NCBI RefSeq assembly: GCF_023101685.1
Contig: NZ_CP082164.1
Coordinates: 186,001 to 250,000, forward strand
Length of the DNA: 64,000 bases
DNA from: Bradyrhizobium sp. 186
GTDB taxonomy: Bacteria > Pseudomonadota > Alphaproteobacteria > Rhizobiales > Xanthobacteraceae
Reading direction: 5' to 3'
Shown in pieces: positions 29,773-38,024 of the stretch (positions within the stretch are counted from its first letter, which is position 1; each line of letters begins with the position of its first letter). The translations under genes were made by a program, and so were the position numbers. The notes beneath the pieces were generated by a model. That model ran no database searches, was not told the origin of the DNA, and saw only the letters and a list, made by a program, of their open reading frames with translations.

Positions 29773-31305
29773 TTAGCTCGGGCGCCTCAGCGCGTTAACC
29801 GCCTCGCGCAAGGAGGCGACGTCGAGGATCTGGAGGAGCAAACCGTAGACGGCGATTCCTGCCGCGATCTGCAGGCCCAGCGCAATGAAGCGGACCAGGC
29901 TATGGATGTCGGTGGGCAGGAGCCCCGTTGTCAGCCAGAGCAGGGCACCCATGGCGAGAGCGGCAAGCACGATCCGCGGCAGCCGTTTTCGGGCGGCCGC
30001 GTCGATCGAGAAGCCGAACTCGGTCGTGCCTTTTCGTAGCAGGGAGAGCGCGCTGCTCCAGGCGCCGGCCGCGATGCTCGCGGCGATCCCGGTTGCGCCG
30101 AAGAAGTGACCGAGCAGGACGGCGAGCGCGACCGCGACGACGAAGCCTTTCGCCGTCGCCAGCAAAGGCGTCATCGTGTCGCTACGGGCGAAGAAGGCCG
30201 GCGACAACGCCTTGATCAGCACGTGAGCCGGCAGGCCCAGCGCCAGCCACATCAGCGCGCGCGCGGTCGCCGTGCTGTCGTCCGCGCCGAAGGCGCCATG
30301 CTCGAACAGCAGCCGCACGATCGGCGCGGCCAGCACGATCAGGCCGAGCGTGGCCGGTAGCGCGAGCCCGGTCGCAAGCTCCAGCGCGCGCGATTCCGCA
30401 TGTGCCACCGCGTCACGGTCGCCGCTGCCGACCGCGCGGGTCAGCTCCGGCACCAGCACGGTGCCCATCGCGACGCCGACGATGCCGAGCGGCAATTCGA
30501 TCAGGCGGTTGGCGAAATAGAGCCAGGAGACGGCGGAGGGCGTGGCCGAGGCGATGATCGCGCCGGCGACCATCAGCCATTGCGGACCCGAGCTGGCGAT
30601 CATGCCCGGAATCGCTTTCGCAAAGAAGCCGCGCATCTCCTTGTCGAAGCGCACACGCAAAGGCGTCGCAAGACGTGCACTCCGTTGCGACAGCAGCATC
30701 AGGAGTTGCAGCAGGCCAGCGACGCCGACCGTGGCGGCCAGCATCCACACGGCGACGATTGCATCGGCGTGCCACAGCAGCAGTGCCGCGATTGCCGCAA
30801 TCAGCGCAATGTTGAACAGCAGCGGCGAGAACGCCGTGAGGGCAAAGCGTCCTTGCGCGTTGAGCAGTCCCATCAGCACGGTGACGGGGCCGGCAAAGGC
30901 GAGATATGGCAGCATCAGCCGCGCGTTCTGGACGGCGAGATCGAGCGATACGCTGCCTACGAAGCCCGGCGCAATGATCGTGATGATCAGCGGCATCAAA
31001 AGCGCAATGACGATCGAGAGCGCGATCAGGGCCGCGCTGACCGTGCCGAGCACGCGTCCCGCAAACGTGGCTGCGGCCTCCTCGCCATCGCGGTCACGGA
31101 TGCGTAGCCAAGCCGGGATCAGTGCCGCATTAAGTGCCCCCTCGCTGAGCAGCCGGCGCACGACGTTGACGAGCTGGAAGGCCGCCAAAAAGGCATCCGC
31201 CACGGCGCCCGTGCCGAGCAGCGCCGCGATCAGGGAATCGCGGGCAAAGCCCAGCAGCCGCGAGGCCAGTGTTCCCGTCGAGACGGTCAGGAAGGAGCGG
31301 ATCAT
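29773..31305 (-). CDS. murJ: Lipid II flippase MurJ (MviN)
   Basis: This 510-residue polytopic inner-membrane protein of the MOP superfamily has about 14 hydrophobic segments across the whole length. The N-terminus ([66 protein letters not shown]) is strongly MurJ-like, with the conserved R-L-L-x-E-G-A motif. MurJ flips lipid-linked peptidoglycan precursor to the periplasmic face. It is separated from trpS by about 100 nt on the same strand and is divergent from the adenosine kinase gene. Confidence 0.95.
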   Translation of the reverse strand: MIRSFLTVSTGTLASRLLGFARDSLIAALLGTGAVADAFLAAFQLVNVVRRLLSEGALNAALIPAWLRIRDRDGEEAAATFAGRVLGTVSAALIALSIVIALLMPLIITIIAPGFVGSVSLDLAVQNARLMLPYLAFAGPVTVLMGLLNAQGRFALTAFSPLLFNIALIAAIAALLLWHADAIVAVWMLAATVGVAGLLQLLMLLSQRSARLATPLRVRFDKEMRGFFAKAIPGMIASSGPQWLMVAGAIIASATPSAVSWLYFANRLIELPLGIVGVAMGTVLVPELTRAVGSGDRDAVAHAESRALELATGLALPATLGLIVLAAPIVRLLFEHGAFGADDSTATARALMWLALGLPAHVLIKALSPAFFARSDTMTPLLATAKGFVVAVALAVLLGHFFGATGIAASIAAGAWSSALSLLRKGTTEFGFSIDAAARKRLPRIVLAALAMGALLWLTTGLLPTDIHSLVRFIALGLQIAAGIAVYGLLLQILDVASLREAVNALRRPS

Positions 31306-31428
31306 CTGGAGTAATAATACCGTTGCTTGCCCGCTAAGGCCCGGTCGTGATAGGCCGCGAGCCAGATTTCAGGCCGACAGGAAGCGGATTTTCCGCGAGA
31401 TCGCAATCCGGCAACAGGATCAAGGTGA

Positions 31429-32430
31429 ATGGCTGACGTGAAATATGACGTGCTCGGCATCGGCAACGCGCTGTTCGACGTGCTGGTCAGGACCGATGAG
31501 GCTTTTCTCGCCAAGCATGGCATGACCAAGGGCAGCATGTCCCTGATCGACGAGGCGCGCGCCGCTGCCATCTACAAGGACATGGGTCCGGCGACGGAAG
31601 TCTCGGGCGGCTCGGCCGCCAACACCATTGTCGGCATCGGCAGCCTCGGCGCGCGGGCGGCCTATGTCGGCAAGGTCAAGGACGACCAGATCGGCAATCT
31701 CTATATCCACGACATCCGCGCCGCCGGCGTCGCCTTCAACACGCCCGCCGCGAAGGACGGTTCGGCCACCGGCTGCTCCTATATCCTGGTGACGGCCGAC
31801 GGCGAGCGGACCATGAACACCTATCTCGGTGCGGCGCAGGACCTGTCGCCCGCCGACATCGATCCGGCCGAGATCGCTGCTGCCGGCATCGTCTATCTCG
31901 AGGGCTACCTTTGGGATCCCAAGAACGCCAAGGACGCCTTCGTCAAGGCGGCCAAGGTCGCCCATGACGCAAAGCGCAAGGTGGCGCTGACGCTGTCGGA
32001 TTCGTTCTGTGTCGATCGCTACCGCGACGAGTTCCTGGCGCTGATGCGCAACGGCACCGTCGACATCGTCTTCGCCAACGAATCCGAGCTGCACTCGCTC
32101 TACACGACCTCGGACTTCGACACCGCGCTGAAGCAGCTGCGCAACGACGTCAACCTCGGCGTGGTCACCCGCAGCGAAAAGGGCTGCATGGTGGTCTCCC
32201 CGGAAGACGCCGTCGCCGCGCCTGCTTTCCCCATTGCTCAGCTGGTCGACACCACCGGCGCCGGCGATCTCTTCGCTGCCGGCTTCCTGTTCGGCCTCGC
32301 GCGTGAGCTGCCGTACAAGCAGTGCGGCAGTCTCGGCGCGCTGGCGGCCGCCGAAGTGATCCAGCACATCGGCGCGCGACCGCAAGTGTCGCTGAAGGAG
32401 CTGGCCGAGCAGCGTGGGCTGACAGGGTAG
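31429..32430 (+). CDS. Adenosine kinase (PfkB family)
   Basis: This 333-residue ribokinase-like sugar kinase has GGSAANTIVGIGSLGARAAYVGKV (substrate lid and first PfkB signature, about 62-85). The second PfkB signature DTTGAGDLFAAGFLFGLA has the catalytic Asp, at about 272. The N-terminus VLGIGNALFDVLVRTDEAFL is of the adenosine-kinase type. It would phosphorylate adenosine to AMP in purine salvage. Another nucleoside or sugar specificity cannot be excluded from sequence alone. Confidence 0.88.
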   Translation: MADVKYDVLGIGNALFDVLVRTDEAFLAKHGMTKGSMSLIDEARAAAIYKDMGPATEVSGGSAANTIVGIGSLGARAAYVGKVKDDQIGNLYIHDIRAAGVAFNTPAAKDGSATGCSYILVTADGERTMNTYLGAAQDLSPADIDPAEIAAAGIVYLEGYLWDPKNAKDAFVKAAKVAHDAKRKVALTLSDSFCVDRYRDEFLALMRNGTVDIVFANESELHSLYTTSDFDTALKQLRNDVNLGVVTRSEKGCMVVSPEDAVAAPAFPIAQLVDTTGAGDLFAAGFLFGLARELPYKQCGSLGALAAAEVIQHIGARPQVSLKELAEQRGLTG

Positions 32431-32477
32431 AGCTCGCCTCTCGCCCCGTGGAGGCAGGTACGCGCCTCATCCTCAGT

Positions 32478-32563
32478 CGTCATGCCCGGGCTTGTCCCGG
32501 GCATCCACGTTCTTCGTACCGCGGTGTGAGGCGTGGATGGCCGGGACGAGCCCGGCCATGACG
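32478..32563. repeat. 86-bp palindromic repeat (CGTCATGCCCGGG family)
   Basis: The element begins CGTCATGCCCGGG and ends CCCGGCCATGACG, with two internal hairpins (CCCGGG-cttgt-CCCGGG and GGCCGGG-acgag-CCCGGCC) and CCACG/CGTGG inner arms. A copy of the same length lies at 55139-55224 in the opposite orientation. It occupies the gap between the adenosine kinase and serine hydrolase genes, where it may act as a bidirectional transcript end. Confidence 0.85.
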
Positions 32564-32586
32564 CGCTGTGAGAGGTGTGTGCTCGT

Positions 32587-33780
32587 CTACGCCGCCTTCC
32601 GCCCGCTGCCCGCATCGAGCCCGGCATACACACCACGCTCGAATTCGGCGAAGGCCTCCAGGCACTTCGCGTCGGCAAACGGCAACACCTGCATCAGGAT
32701 CACACCGGTGACGTCGCGTGACGGGTCGATCCAGTAGTAGGTGTTGGCGAGGCCCGCCCAGGCGAGGCTGTTCGGGCTGCGTCCCTCCGGTGTCTTGGCG
32801 GTGTTGATCAGGAAGCTCAGGCCCCATTTCTTCACCTGGTCCGGATAGAGATCGACGTCGTTGGAGTACATCGGGGCCACCGAATTCATCCTGGTGACGT
32901 TGAGGTCGCCGATGTGGTTCTGCCCCATCGTCGCGACCGTCTCCGCTTTCAGCACCTGGTTGCCGTTGCCACGGCCCTTGTTCAGGATCATCTGGGTGAA
33001 CTTGATGTAGTCGCCTGCGGTCGAATAGAGGCCGCCGCCGCCCATGTGGAATTCCGGCTCCTGCTCGAGCTCGAACGGGATCGCGGCGAGCTGGCCGTCC
33101 TCGCCGCGCGCATGCATGCCGACAAGCCGCTCGCGCATGCTGTCGGTGATCTTGAACGCGGTCTCATTCATGCCGAGCGGCGCGAACAAATGATCCCGCA
33201 GATAAGCATCGAGCCGCTTGCCGCTGATAGCCTCCACCGCCTTGCCGACGAAGTCGATATTGGTGCCGTACTCCCAGCGCGTGCCGGGATCGGAGGCGAT
33301 CGGCGTCTTCAGCGCGGCGTTCTGGCACGTCGTGATCGCCGGCGTGCCGGTCTTCTCCAGATAAATCGCATTGTCGCCATTCCACATGTTGTAGCAGAAG
33401 CCGGCGGTGTGGGTCATGAGGTGACGCAGCGTGATCGGCTTGTTCGCAGGCCGCAGCTTCGGCTCGCCATTGGCATCAAAACCTTCGAGCACTTGCGGCT
33501 TGGCGAGATCGGGCAACACCTCACTGATCGGCGCATCCAGCGACAGCTTGTCCTGCTCGACCAGTTGCATCGCCCCGGCGGTCGTCACCGCCTTCGTCAT
33601 CGATGCGATCCAGAATACGCTGTCGGTCGTCATTGGATCGGGCTTGGACAGGTCCCGCCTGCCGAACGCGCCCTGGTACAGCACCTCGTTACCGCTCGCG
33701 GCAATGGCGACGACGCCGGGAATCTCCTGGGCGTCGCTTTTCTGGCGCAGAATCTCGTCGATCTGGGCTTGGCTTTGCAT
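32587..33780 (-). CDS. Serine hydrolase, class C beta-lactamase/esterase family
   Basis: This 397-residue protein starts MQSQAQIDEILRQKSDAQEIPGVVAIAAS. The nucleophile motif is S-x-x-K in FWIASMTKAVTTAGAMQLVEQ (about 70), followed by the family blocks ITLRHLMTHTAGFCYNMW and WEYGTNIDFVGKAVEAISGKRLDAYLRDHLFAPLGMNETAF. No signal peptide is evident, so a cytoplasmic esterase or peptidase is more likely than a periplasmic beta-lactamase. The start has GGAGG about 7 nt upstream. The frame continues far upstream to 34053 without support. Confidence 0.88.
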   Translation of the reverse strand: MQSQAQIDEILRQKSDAQEIPGVVAIAASGNEVLYQGAFGRRDLSKPDPMTTDSVFWIASMTKAVTTAGAMQLVEQDKLSLDAPISEVLPDLAKPQVLEGFDANGEPKLRPANKPITLRHLMTHTAGFCYNMWNGDNAIYLEKTGTPAITTCQNAALKTPIASDPGTRWEYGTNIDFVGKAVEAISGKRLDAYLRDHLFAPLGMNETAFKITDSMRERLVGMHARGEDGQLAAIPFELEQEPEFHMGGGGLYSTAGDYIKFTQMILNKGRGNGNQVLKAETVATMGQNHIGDLNVTRMNSVAPMYSNDVDLYPDQVKKWGLSFLINTAKTPEGRSPNSLAWAGLANTYYWIDPSRDVTGVILMQVLPFADAKCLEAFAEFERGVYAGLDAGSGRKAA

Positions 33781-34125
33781 ACGCGTTTCCTCCGGTTTGA
33801 TTATTGTTGGAAGCGATCGATTGTCCTCCCGCGTGCTCCGCGCGGCAAGCGCATCCATGGCTCCGCGCCGGTCGCGATGTCGTGACTTGACGGCCCGCGC
33901 CCTGCGCAGGACGACAAGGCCGCTGAACTGCAACGTCTCCTTGCAATCTGCGGTAGATCGGCGCATTTCGCCGTGACCGCGGATCGGCCCACGCGATATG
34001 TTTCGAGAGTTTTCGAGCACTTGAAACATTTTGTGCGTTGCGGTGTTCAGCACTCGGCCTAATCGGCGGCTGACGCTAAGACTTGATACAAATTTGGCGG
34101 CCGATCGGCCGCGAGGGGACCTCTG
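33781..34125. promoter_or_regulatory. Divergent intergenic region with an operator-like inverted repeat and a perfect palindrome
   Basis: This 345-bp gap separates the minus-strand serine hydrolase from the plus-strand 106-residue gene. It contains TGTTTCGAG (33999-34007) and CTTGAAACA (34020-34028), an inverted repeat with one mismatch and a 12-bp spacer. It also contains the perfect 16-bp palindrome GCGGCCGATCGGCCGC (34097-34112), which ends 13 bp before the downstream ATG and next to its GAGGGG ribosome-binding site. The rest shows nothing recognisable. Confidence 0.45.
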
Positions 34126-34446
34126 ATGATTTCGACCTGGAACGAATGGAAGCGCTATCCCCGTCCCGGACGGGGCGACAATCTCGAGGCGCCGATCTCG
34201 CCCGGCATCTACGAGGTCCGGATCGCCGGCACTGGTGCGCTCTATTCGTTCGGCGCGGTCGACAATCTGGCGCAGGCGCTGGCGCTGCTTCCGGTCGGCT
34301 CGAAGTCCTGGTTCGGCCGCCGGGACACCTCCGACGCGCCGGATCTCGAATACCGCACCTGCGGGACCTCGTCGAAGGCCGATGCCAAGGCGGCCGCCGA
34401 GCGCATGATCGGCCGGCGCGAGACCTATCTGAGCGGCGCGGCGTAA
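34126..34446 (+). CDS. Hypothetical protein, 106 residues
   Basis: The small soluble protein MISTWNEWKRYPRPGRGDNLEAPISPGIYEVRIAGTGALYSFGAVDNLAQALALLPVGSKSWFGRR... is rich in Gly and Ala and basic towards the end. The EAPISPGIYEVRIAGTGALYSFG part suggests a short beta structure. I do not recognise a family. A GAGGGG ribosome-binding site lies about 8 nt upstream of the ATG, and coding-like third-position GC supports a real gene. It stands alone before the aldehyde dehydrogenase gene. Confidence 0.7.
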   Translation: MISTWNEWKRYPRPGRGDNLEAPISPGIYEVRIAGTGALYSFGAVDNLAQALALLPVGSKSWFGRRDTSDAPDLEYRTCGTSSKADAKAAAERMIGRRETYLSGAA

Positions 34447-34556
34447 CTACGCTGTTCCCAGTTTAGCTCCCAGCAGATGCGCGTTGCGGGACCGTGCATT
34501 GCGCGCCACCTGTCCCTATATTCCGGGCCGATCCGATCGTCCGAAGGAGCAACGCC

Positions 34557-36050
34557 ATGACCCCAACCGCCGCCGCACGCGCTCAGCAAGCCACCTCCAC
34601 CCTGCGCGACCGGTTGAAGGACCCTTCGCTGCTGAAGGAGGCCTGCTACATCGACGGCGCGTGGGTTGGCTCGTCGGTCTTTGCCGTTAACAATCCCGCG
34701 ACTGGCGTCGAGATTGCAAAAATCCCGCAGCTCTCGGCGGGCGACGCCACCAAGGCCGTCGAGGCCGCCGAGCGTGCATTCCCGGCCTGGGCCAAGCACA
34801 CCGCCAAGCAGCGCTCCAACATCTTGCGCAAATGGTTCGAGCTGATTATCGCCAACCGCGAGGATCTCGCGCTGATCCTCACCTCCGAGCAGGGCAAGCC
34901 ACTCAGCGAGGCGCTCGGCGAGGTCGACATCGGCGGTGCCTATGTCGAATTCTTTGCGGAGGAAGCGCGCCGCGTCTATGGCGAGACCATTCCGACCCAG
35001 CGGCCCGATGCGCGGCTGCTCGCGATCAAGCAGCCGATCGGCGTTTGCGGCGCGATCACGCCGTGGAATTTCCCGAACTCGATGATCACGCGAAAAGTCT
35101 CGCCCGCGCTTGCAGCCGGCTGCACCGTGGTGCTGAAGCCCGCCAACGAAACGCCGCTGTCGGCGCTCGCGCTCGCCGTGCTCGCGGAGAAGGCCGGCGT
35201 GCCCAAGGGCGTGTTCAACATCATCACGGGTGATGCGCCGCCGATCGGCAAGGTGCTGTGCGAGCATCCGGCGGTGCGCTTCGTCGGCTTCACCGGCTCG
35301 ACCGCCGTCGGCAAGATTCTCTACCAGCAGGCCTCCGTCGGCGTGAAGAGGCTCGGCCTGGAGCTTGGCGGCAATGCGCCGTTCGTGGTGTTCGACGACG
35401 CCGACATCGATGCGGCGGTCGAAGGCGCGATCGTCTCGAAATACCGCAACATGGGCCAGACCTGCGTCTGCGCCAACCGCCTTTACGCTCAGGACAAGAT
35501 CTACGACGAGTTCGTGCAGAAGCTGTCGAAGAAAGTTGCGACGATGAAGATCGGCGATGGCACCGAGAGCGGCGTCACGCAGGGCCCGCTGATCAACATG
35601 AAAGCGATCGACAAGGTCGAGCGCCATATTGCCGACGCGGTGAAGCGCGGCGCCAAGATCGTCACCGGCGGCAAGCGCAGCGAACTCGGACGCTCCTTCT
35701 TCGAGCCGACCGTGCTTTCCGACGTCAAGCCGGATTCTCTGGTCGCGCAGGAAGAGACGTTCGGCCCGCTCGCCCCGGTGATCCGCTTCAAGGACGAAGC
35801 CGACGTCATCGCGATGTGCAACGCCTCGCCGTTTGGTCTGGCTTCCTACTTCTACTCCCGCGATCTCGGCCGCGTCTGGCGCGTCGCCGAAGCGCTGGAA
35901 TCCGGCATGGTCGGCGTCAACACCGGCCTGATCACCACGGAAGTCGCGCCCTTCGGCGGCGTCAAGGAAAGCGGTCTCGGCCGCGAAGGCTCGCACCACG
36001 GCATGGAAGAATATGTCGAGATCAAATACGTGATGATGGCGGGGGTGTGA
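34557..36050 (+). CDS. gabD: Succinate-semialdehyde dehydrogenase (NAD(P)+)
   Basis: The protein is a 497-residue aldehyde dehydrogenase. The general base Glu is in RLGLELGGNAPFVVFDDADID and the nucleophile Cys in NMGQTCVCANRLY. The cofactor site is CGAITPWNFPNSMITRKVSPALAAGCTVVLKPANETPLSALAL, with FTGSTAVGK downstream. These match GabD-type enzymes, which oxidise succinate semialdehyde to succinate in GABA and polyamine breakdown. The start at 34557 has AAGGAG about 7 nt upstream. No gabT neighbour is present, so the pathway is inferred from the family. Confidence 0.9.
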   Translation: MTPTAAARAQQATSTLRDRLKDPSLLKEACYIDGAWVGSSVFAVNNPATGVEIAKIPQLSAGDATKAVEAAERAFPAWAKHTAKQRSNILRKWFELIIANREDLALILTSEQGKPLSEALGEVDIGGAYVEFFAEEARRVYGETIPTQRPDARLLAIKQPIGVCGAITPWNFPNSMITRKVSPALAAGCTVVLKPANETPLSALALAVLAEKAGVPKGVFNIITGDAPPIGKVLCEHPAVRFVGFTGSTAVGKILYQQASVGVKRLGLELGGNAPFVVFDDADIDAAVEGAIVSKYRNMGQTCVCANRLYAQDKIYDEFVQKLSKKVATMKIGDGTESGVTQGPLINMKAIDKVERHIADAVKRGAKIVTGGKRSELGRSFFEPTVLSDVKPDSLVAQEETFGPLAPVIRFKDEADVIAMCNASPFGLASYFYSRDLGRVWRVAEALESGMVGVNTGLITTEVAPFGGVKESGLGREGSHHGMEEYVEIKYVMMAGV

Positions 36051-36120
36051 GGTCTCTGCATCTGCACTGCGATGCCGTGGCGAGTTTGGTCAGCGCGACG
36101 GCTGGCCTTCGCCGAAGCCG

Positions 36121-36153
36121 CCAGTCAACGCTTGCTCCGACGCAGTTGACTGG
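36121..36153. terminator. Hairpin between convergent gabD and AraC genes
   Basis: CCAGTCAAC (36121-36129) and GTTGACTGG (36145-36153) form a perfect 9-bp stem with a 15-nt loop, overlapping the last codons of the AraC gene. It lies at the convergent boundary and may end gabD transcripts, though it has no T tract. Confidence 0.4.
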
Positions 36154-36937
36154 GGCTGCGCCCGAGTTCGCGGCGCATCCATTTGGCAAGGTGAGATTGA
36201 TGGGAGAAGCCGACGTCAAGGGCAACCATGCTCAGTTTGCGATCGTCTTGAAGCAGAAGCAATTGCGCGCGCTCCACCCTCTTTTTCAAAACGTAACGGT
36301 GAACCGTGACGCCCATGGCCACCTTGAACCAGGTCCGCAAATGCGAGCTGCTCACGGCGGCCACGCGGCTGAGAACGTCGATGGTGAGCGCTTGGTCTAG
36401 ATTCGCGTCGACATACGACAGGACTCTCTGAAGTTGCGCATTTGAGAGGCGAGTGGTCTGACTTGGTGGGTCATCCGCCAGGCCGAGCAGTTCGACCGCC
36501 AGGGCCATTCCAACATTTTCGGCGAATAAGGGGCCGCTCGGCGAGCCCGCTTTCATGTCACTTTCGAGAGCCTGCCCGAGGAAAACGATGCGCTCATTTC
36601 GGAGCATGTGATGCGTCCCGAGCTGGACGGATGCCCTTCGTCCAGCTCTGGCTGCTGCATAGTCTAGCATCCCGGGCGCGAGCCGGATTTGAAGCGACTG
36701 ATAGGGTGTCTCCGCAACGAAGCCTCCGGCGGTGCCCGACGGAATCAGGTCGATATCGCCGGCTTGACGCAGGAACTGGCCTCCGGTCTCAAGGCAACGC
36801 GAACGAGTGGCAGGGCTGAGATGGATAATGACCCTGTGATCGGGAGTCGGCTCCAGCGCAATGGAATCAGGCTCGGTTCGTGTCGTCGCTGCGGTGGTGC
36901 CGAACGATGTCGGCGTCGAGCTCGATTTCGCACGCAT
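36125..36937 (-). CDS. AraC-family transcriptional regulator
   Basis: This 270-residue regulator has an N-terminal cupin-like ligand domain (about 20-130; GDIDLIPSGTAGGFVAETPYQSLQIRLAPGML). The C-terminal double helix-turn-helix is SNAQLQRVLSYVDANLDQALTIDVLSRVAAVSSSHLRTWFKVAMGVTVHRYVLKKRVERAQLLLLQDDRKLSMVALDVGFSHQSHLAKWMRRELGRSPSQLRR. It is divergent from the NAD-binding oxidoreductase gene at 37055, which is its probable target. The effector is unknown. Confidence 0.9.
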   Translation of the reverse strand: MRAKSSSTPTSFGTTAATTRTEPDSIALEPTPDHRVIIHLSPATRSRCLETGGQFLRQAGDIDLIPSGTAGGFVAETPYQSLQIRLAPGMLDYAAARAGRRASVQLGTHHMLRNERIVFLGQALESDMKAGSPSGPLFAENVGMALAVELLGLADDPPSQTTRLSNAQLQRVLSYVDANLDQALTIDVLSRVAAVSSSHLRTWFKVAMGVTVHRYVLKKRVERAQLLLLQDDRKLSMVALDVGFSHQSHLAKWMRRELGRSPSQLRRSKR

Positions 36938-37054
36938 GGGACGGGCACTCCGGGTCTTGGCGGAATCTGACCGGTATTTGGCGCCTTGTGCGCGATTTTC
37001 AACGGCTCCGAGGCCAAGAACTCATCAGTCGCTTATGACAAATGAGGATGCCAA

Positions 37055-37936
37055 GTGGGTACTTACGTAATTGTCGGAGCCGGCCCTGTCGGACGCGAAA
37101 CTGCACGTCTCTTGGCGGAGGAGGGACACAACGTCGTCCTGACGAGTAGAAACGCCGGGTCACTCGATGCAGCAAATGTGCGCACGATTTCGTCGGATGC
37201 TACCGACGCTGCGCGACTGGCCGGAATAAGCAAGGGCGCTGATGCGATCTTCATGTGCGCCATGGCGGCCTATCATCGATGGCCGACCGACTTCTTTCCG
37301 ATCATGGATGGAACGGTCAAGGCCGCCGGGCAGGTTGGTGCCAGGCTGATCGTGCTCGGGAATGTCTACGGTTACGGCGAGCGGGCTGCGAGCCCCCTCA
37401 CTCCAGACCTGGAGCCGGACCCGACCACCAGAAAAGGCACAGCCAGGCACATCATGTGGCAGCGCGCAGTTCGATCGAACGTTCCTTCCCTCGAGGTCCG
37501 CGCAAGCGACTATCTGGGCGAGGGGGCGGTCACCTATTTTTCCCTGCTGGCATTGCCGTCGCTGCTCAGGAACGAGCCGGTGTCCTTCCTGGGCAATCCG
37601 GACGCGATGCATGCCTGGTCTTTCACGAAGGACACCGCGAGGACTCTGGTCGCGGCATCGCGCTTCACCGGAGAATGGGGACGCGCGTTTCATGTGCCGT
37701 CGCAGCCGGCGTCTGTTCGCGACCTGGTGAAGAAATTCGCAGCCGCGCTGAAGATTGAAGTTCCGAATCTGCTTCCGCTCACGCCGGTCGAACTGGAGCG
37801 CATCGGCTTTCACGAAGCGATCGAGATGTCCTACCTGTTCGAAAAGCCGCTTCTGGTCGATGCTGGTGATACGGAGAAACTTCTGGGCGTCACCGCGAGC
37901 AGCCTGGACACGATGATCCGCGACACCCTGCCGTAA
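37055..37936 (+). CDS. NAD-dependent epimerase/dehydratase-like oxidoreductase
   Basis: This 293-residue Rossmann protein starts MGTYVIVGAGPVGRETARLLAEEGHNVVLTSRN, with the dinucleotide motif GAGPVGRETA. It resembles extended or atypical SDRs (NmrA/epimerase type), with DALMHAWSFTKDTARTLVAA-like blocks in the second half. The usual YxxxK is not clear (LGNVYGYGERAASP), so catalytic activity is uncertain. The start is GTG with GAGGA 7 nt upstream. It is paired with the divergent AraC gene, suggesting an inducible detoxification or redox function. Confidence 0.82.
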   Translation: MGTYVIVGAGPVGRETARLLAEEGHNVVLTSRNAGSLDAANVRTISSDATDAARLAGISKGADAIFMCAMAAYHRWPTDFFPIMDGTVKAAGQVGARLIVLGNVYGYGERAASPLTPDLEPDPTTRKGTARHIMWQRAVRSNVPSLEVRASDYLGEGAVTYFSLLALPSLLRNEPVSFLGNPDAMHAWSFTKDTARTLVAASRFTGEWGRAFHVPSQPASVRDLVKKFAAALKIEVPNLLPLTPVELERIGFHEAIEMSYLFEKPLLVDAGDTEKLLGVTASSLDTMIRDTLP

Positions 37937-38024
37937 ACGGCGAGCATGAATATGACGAGGAAAAAATATAATGAGCGAACAAAGCGTTCGATGCGCCGGT
38001 GCCCGGGGATCTCCCTCGGTCGCT

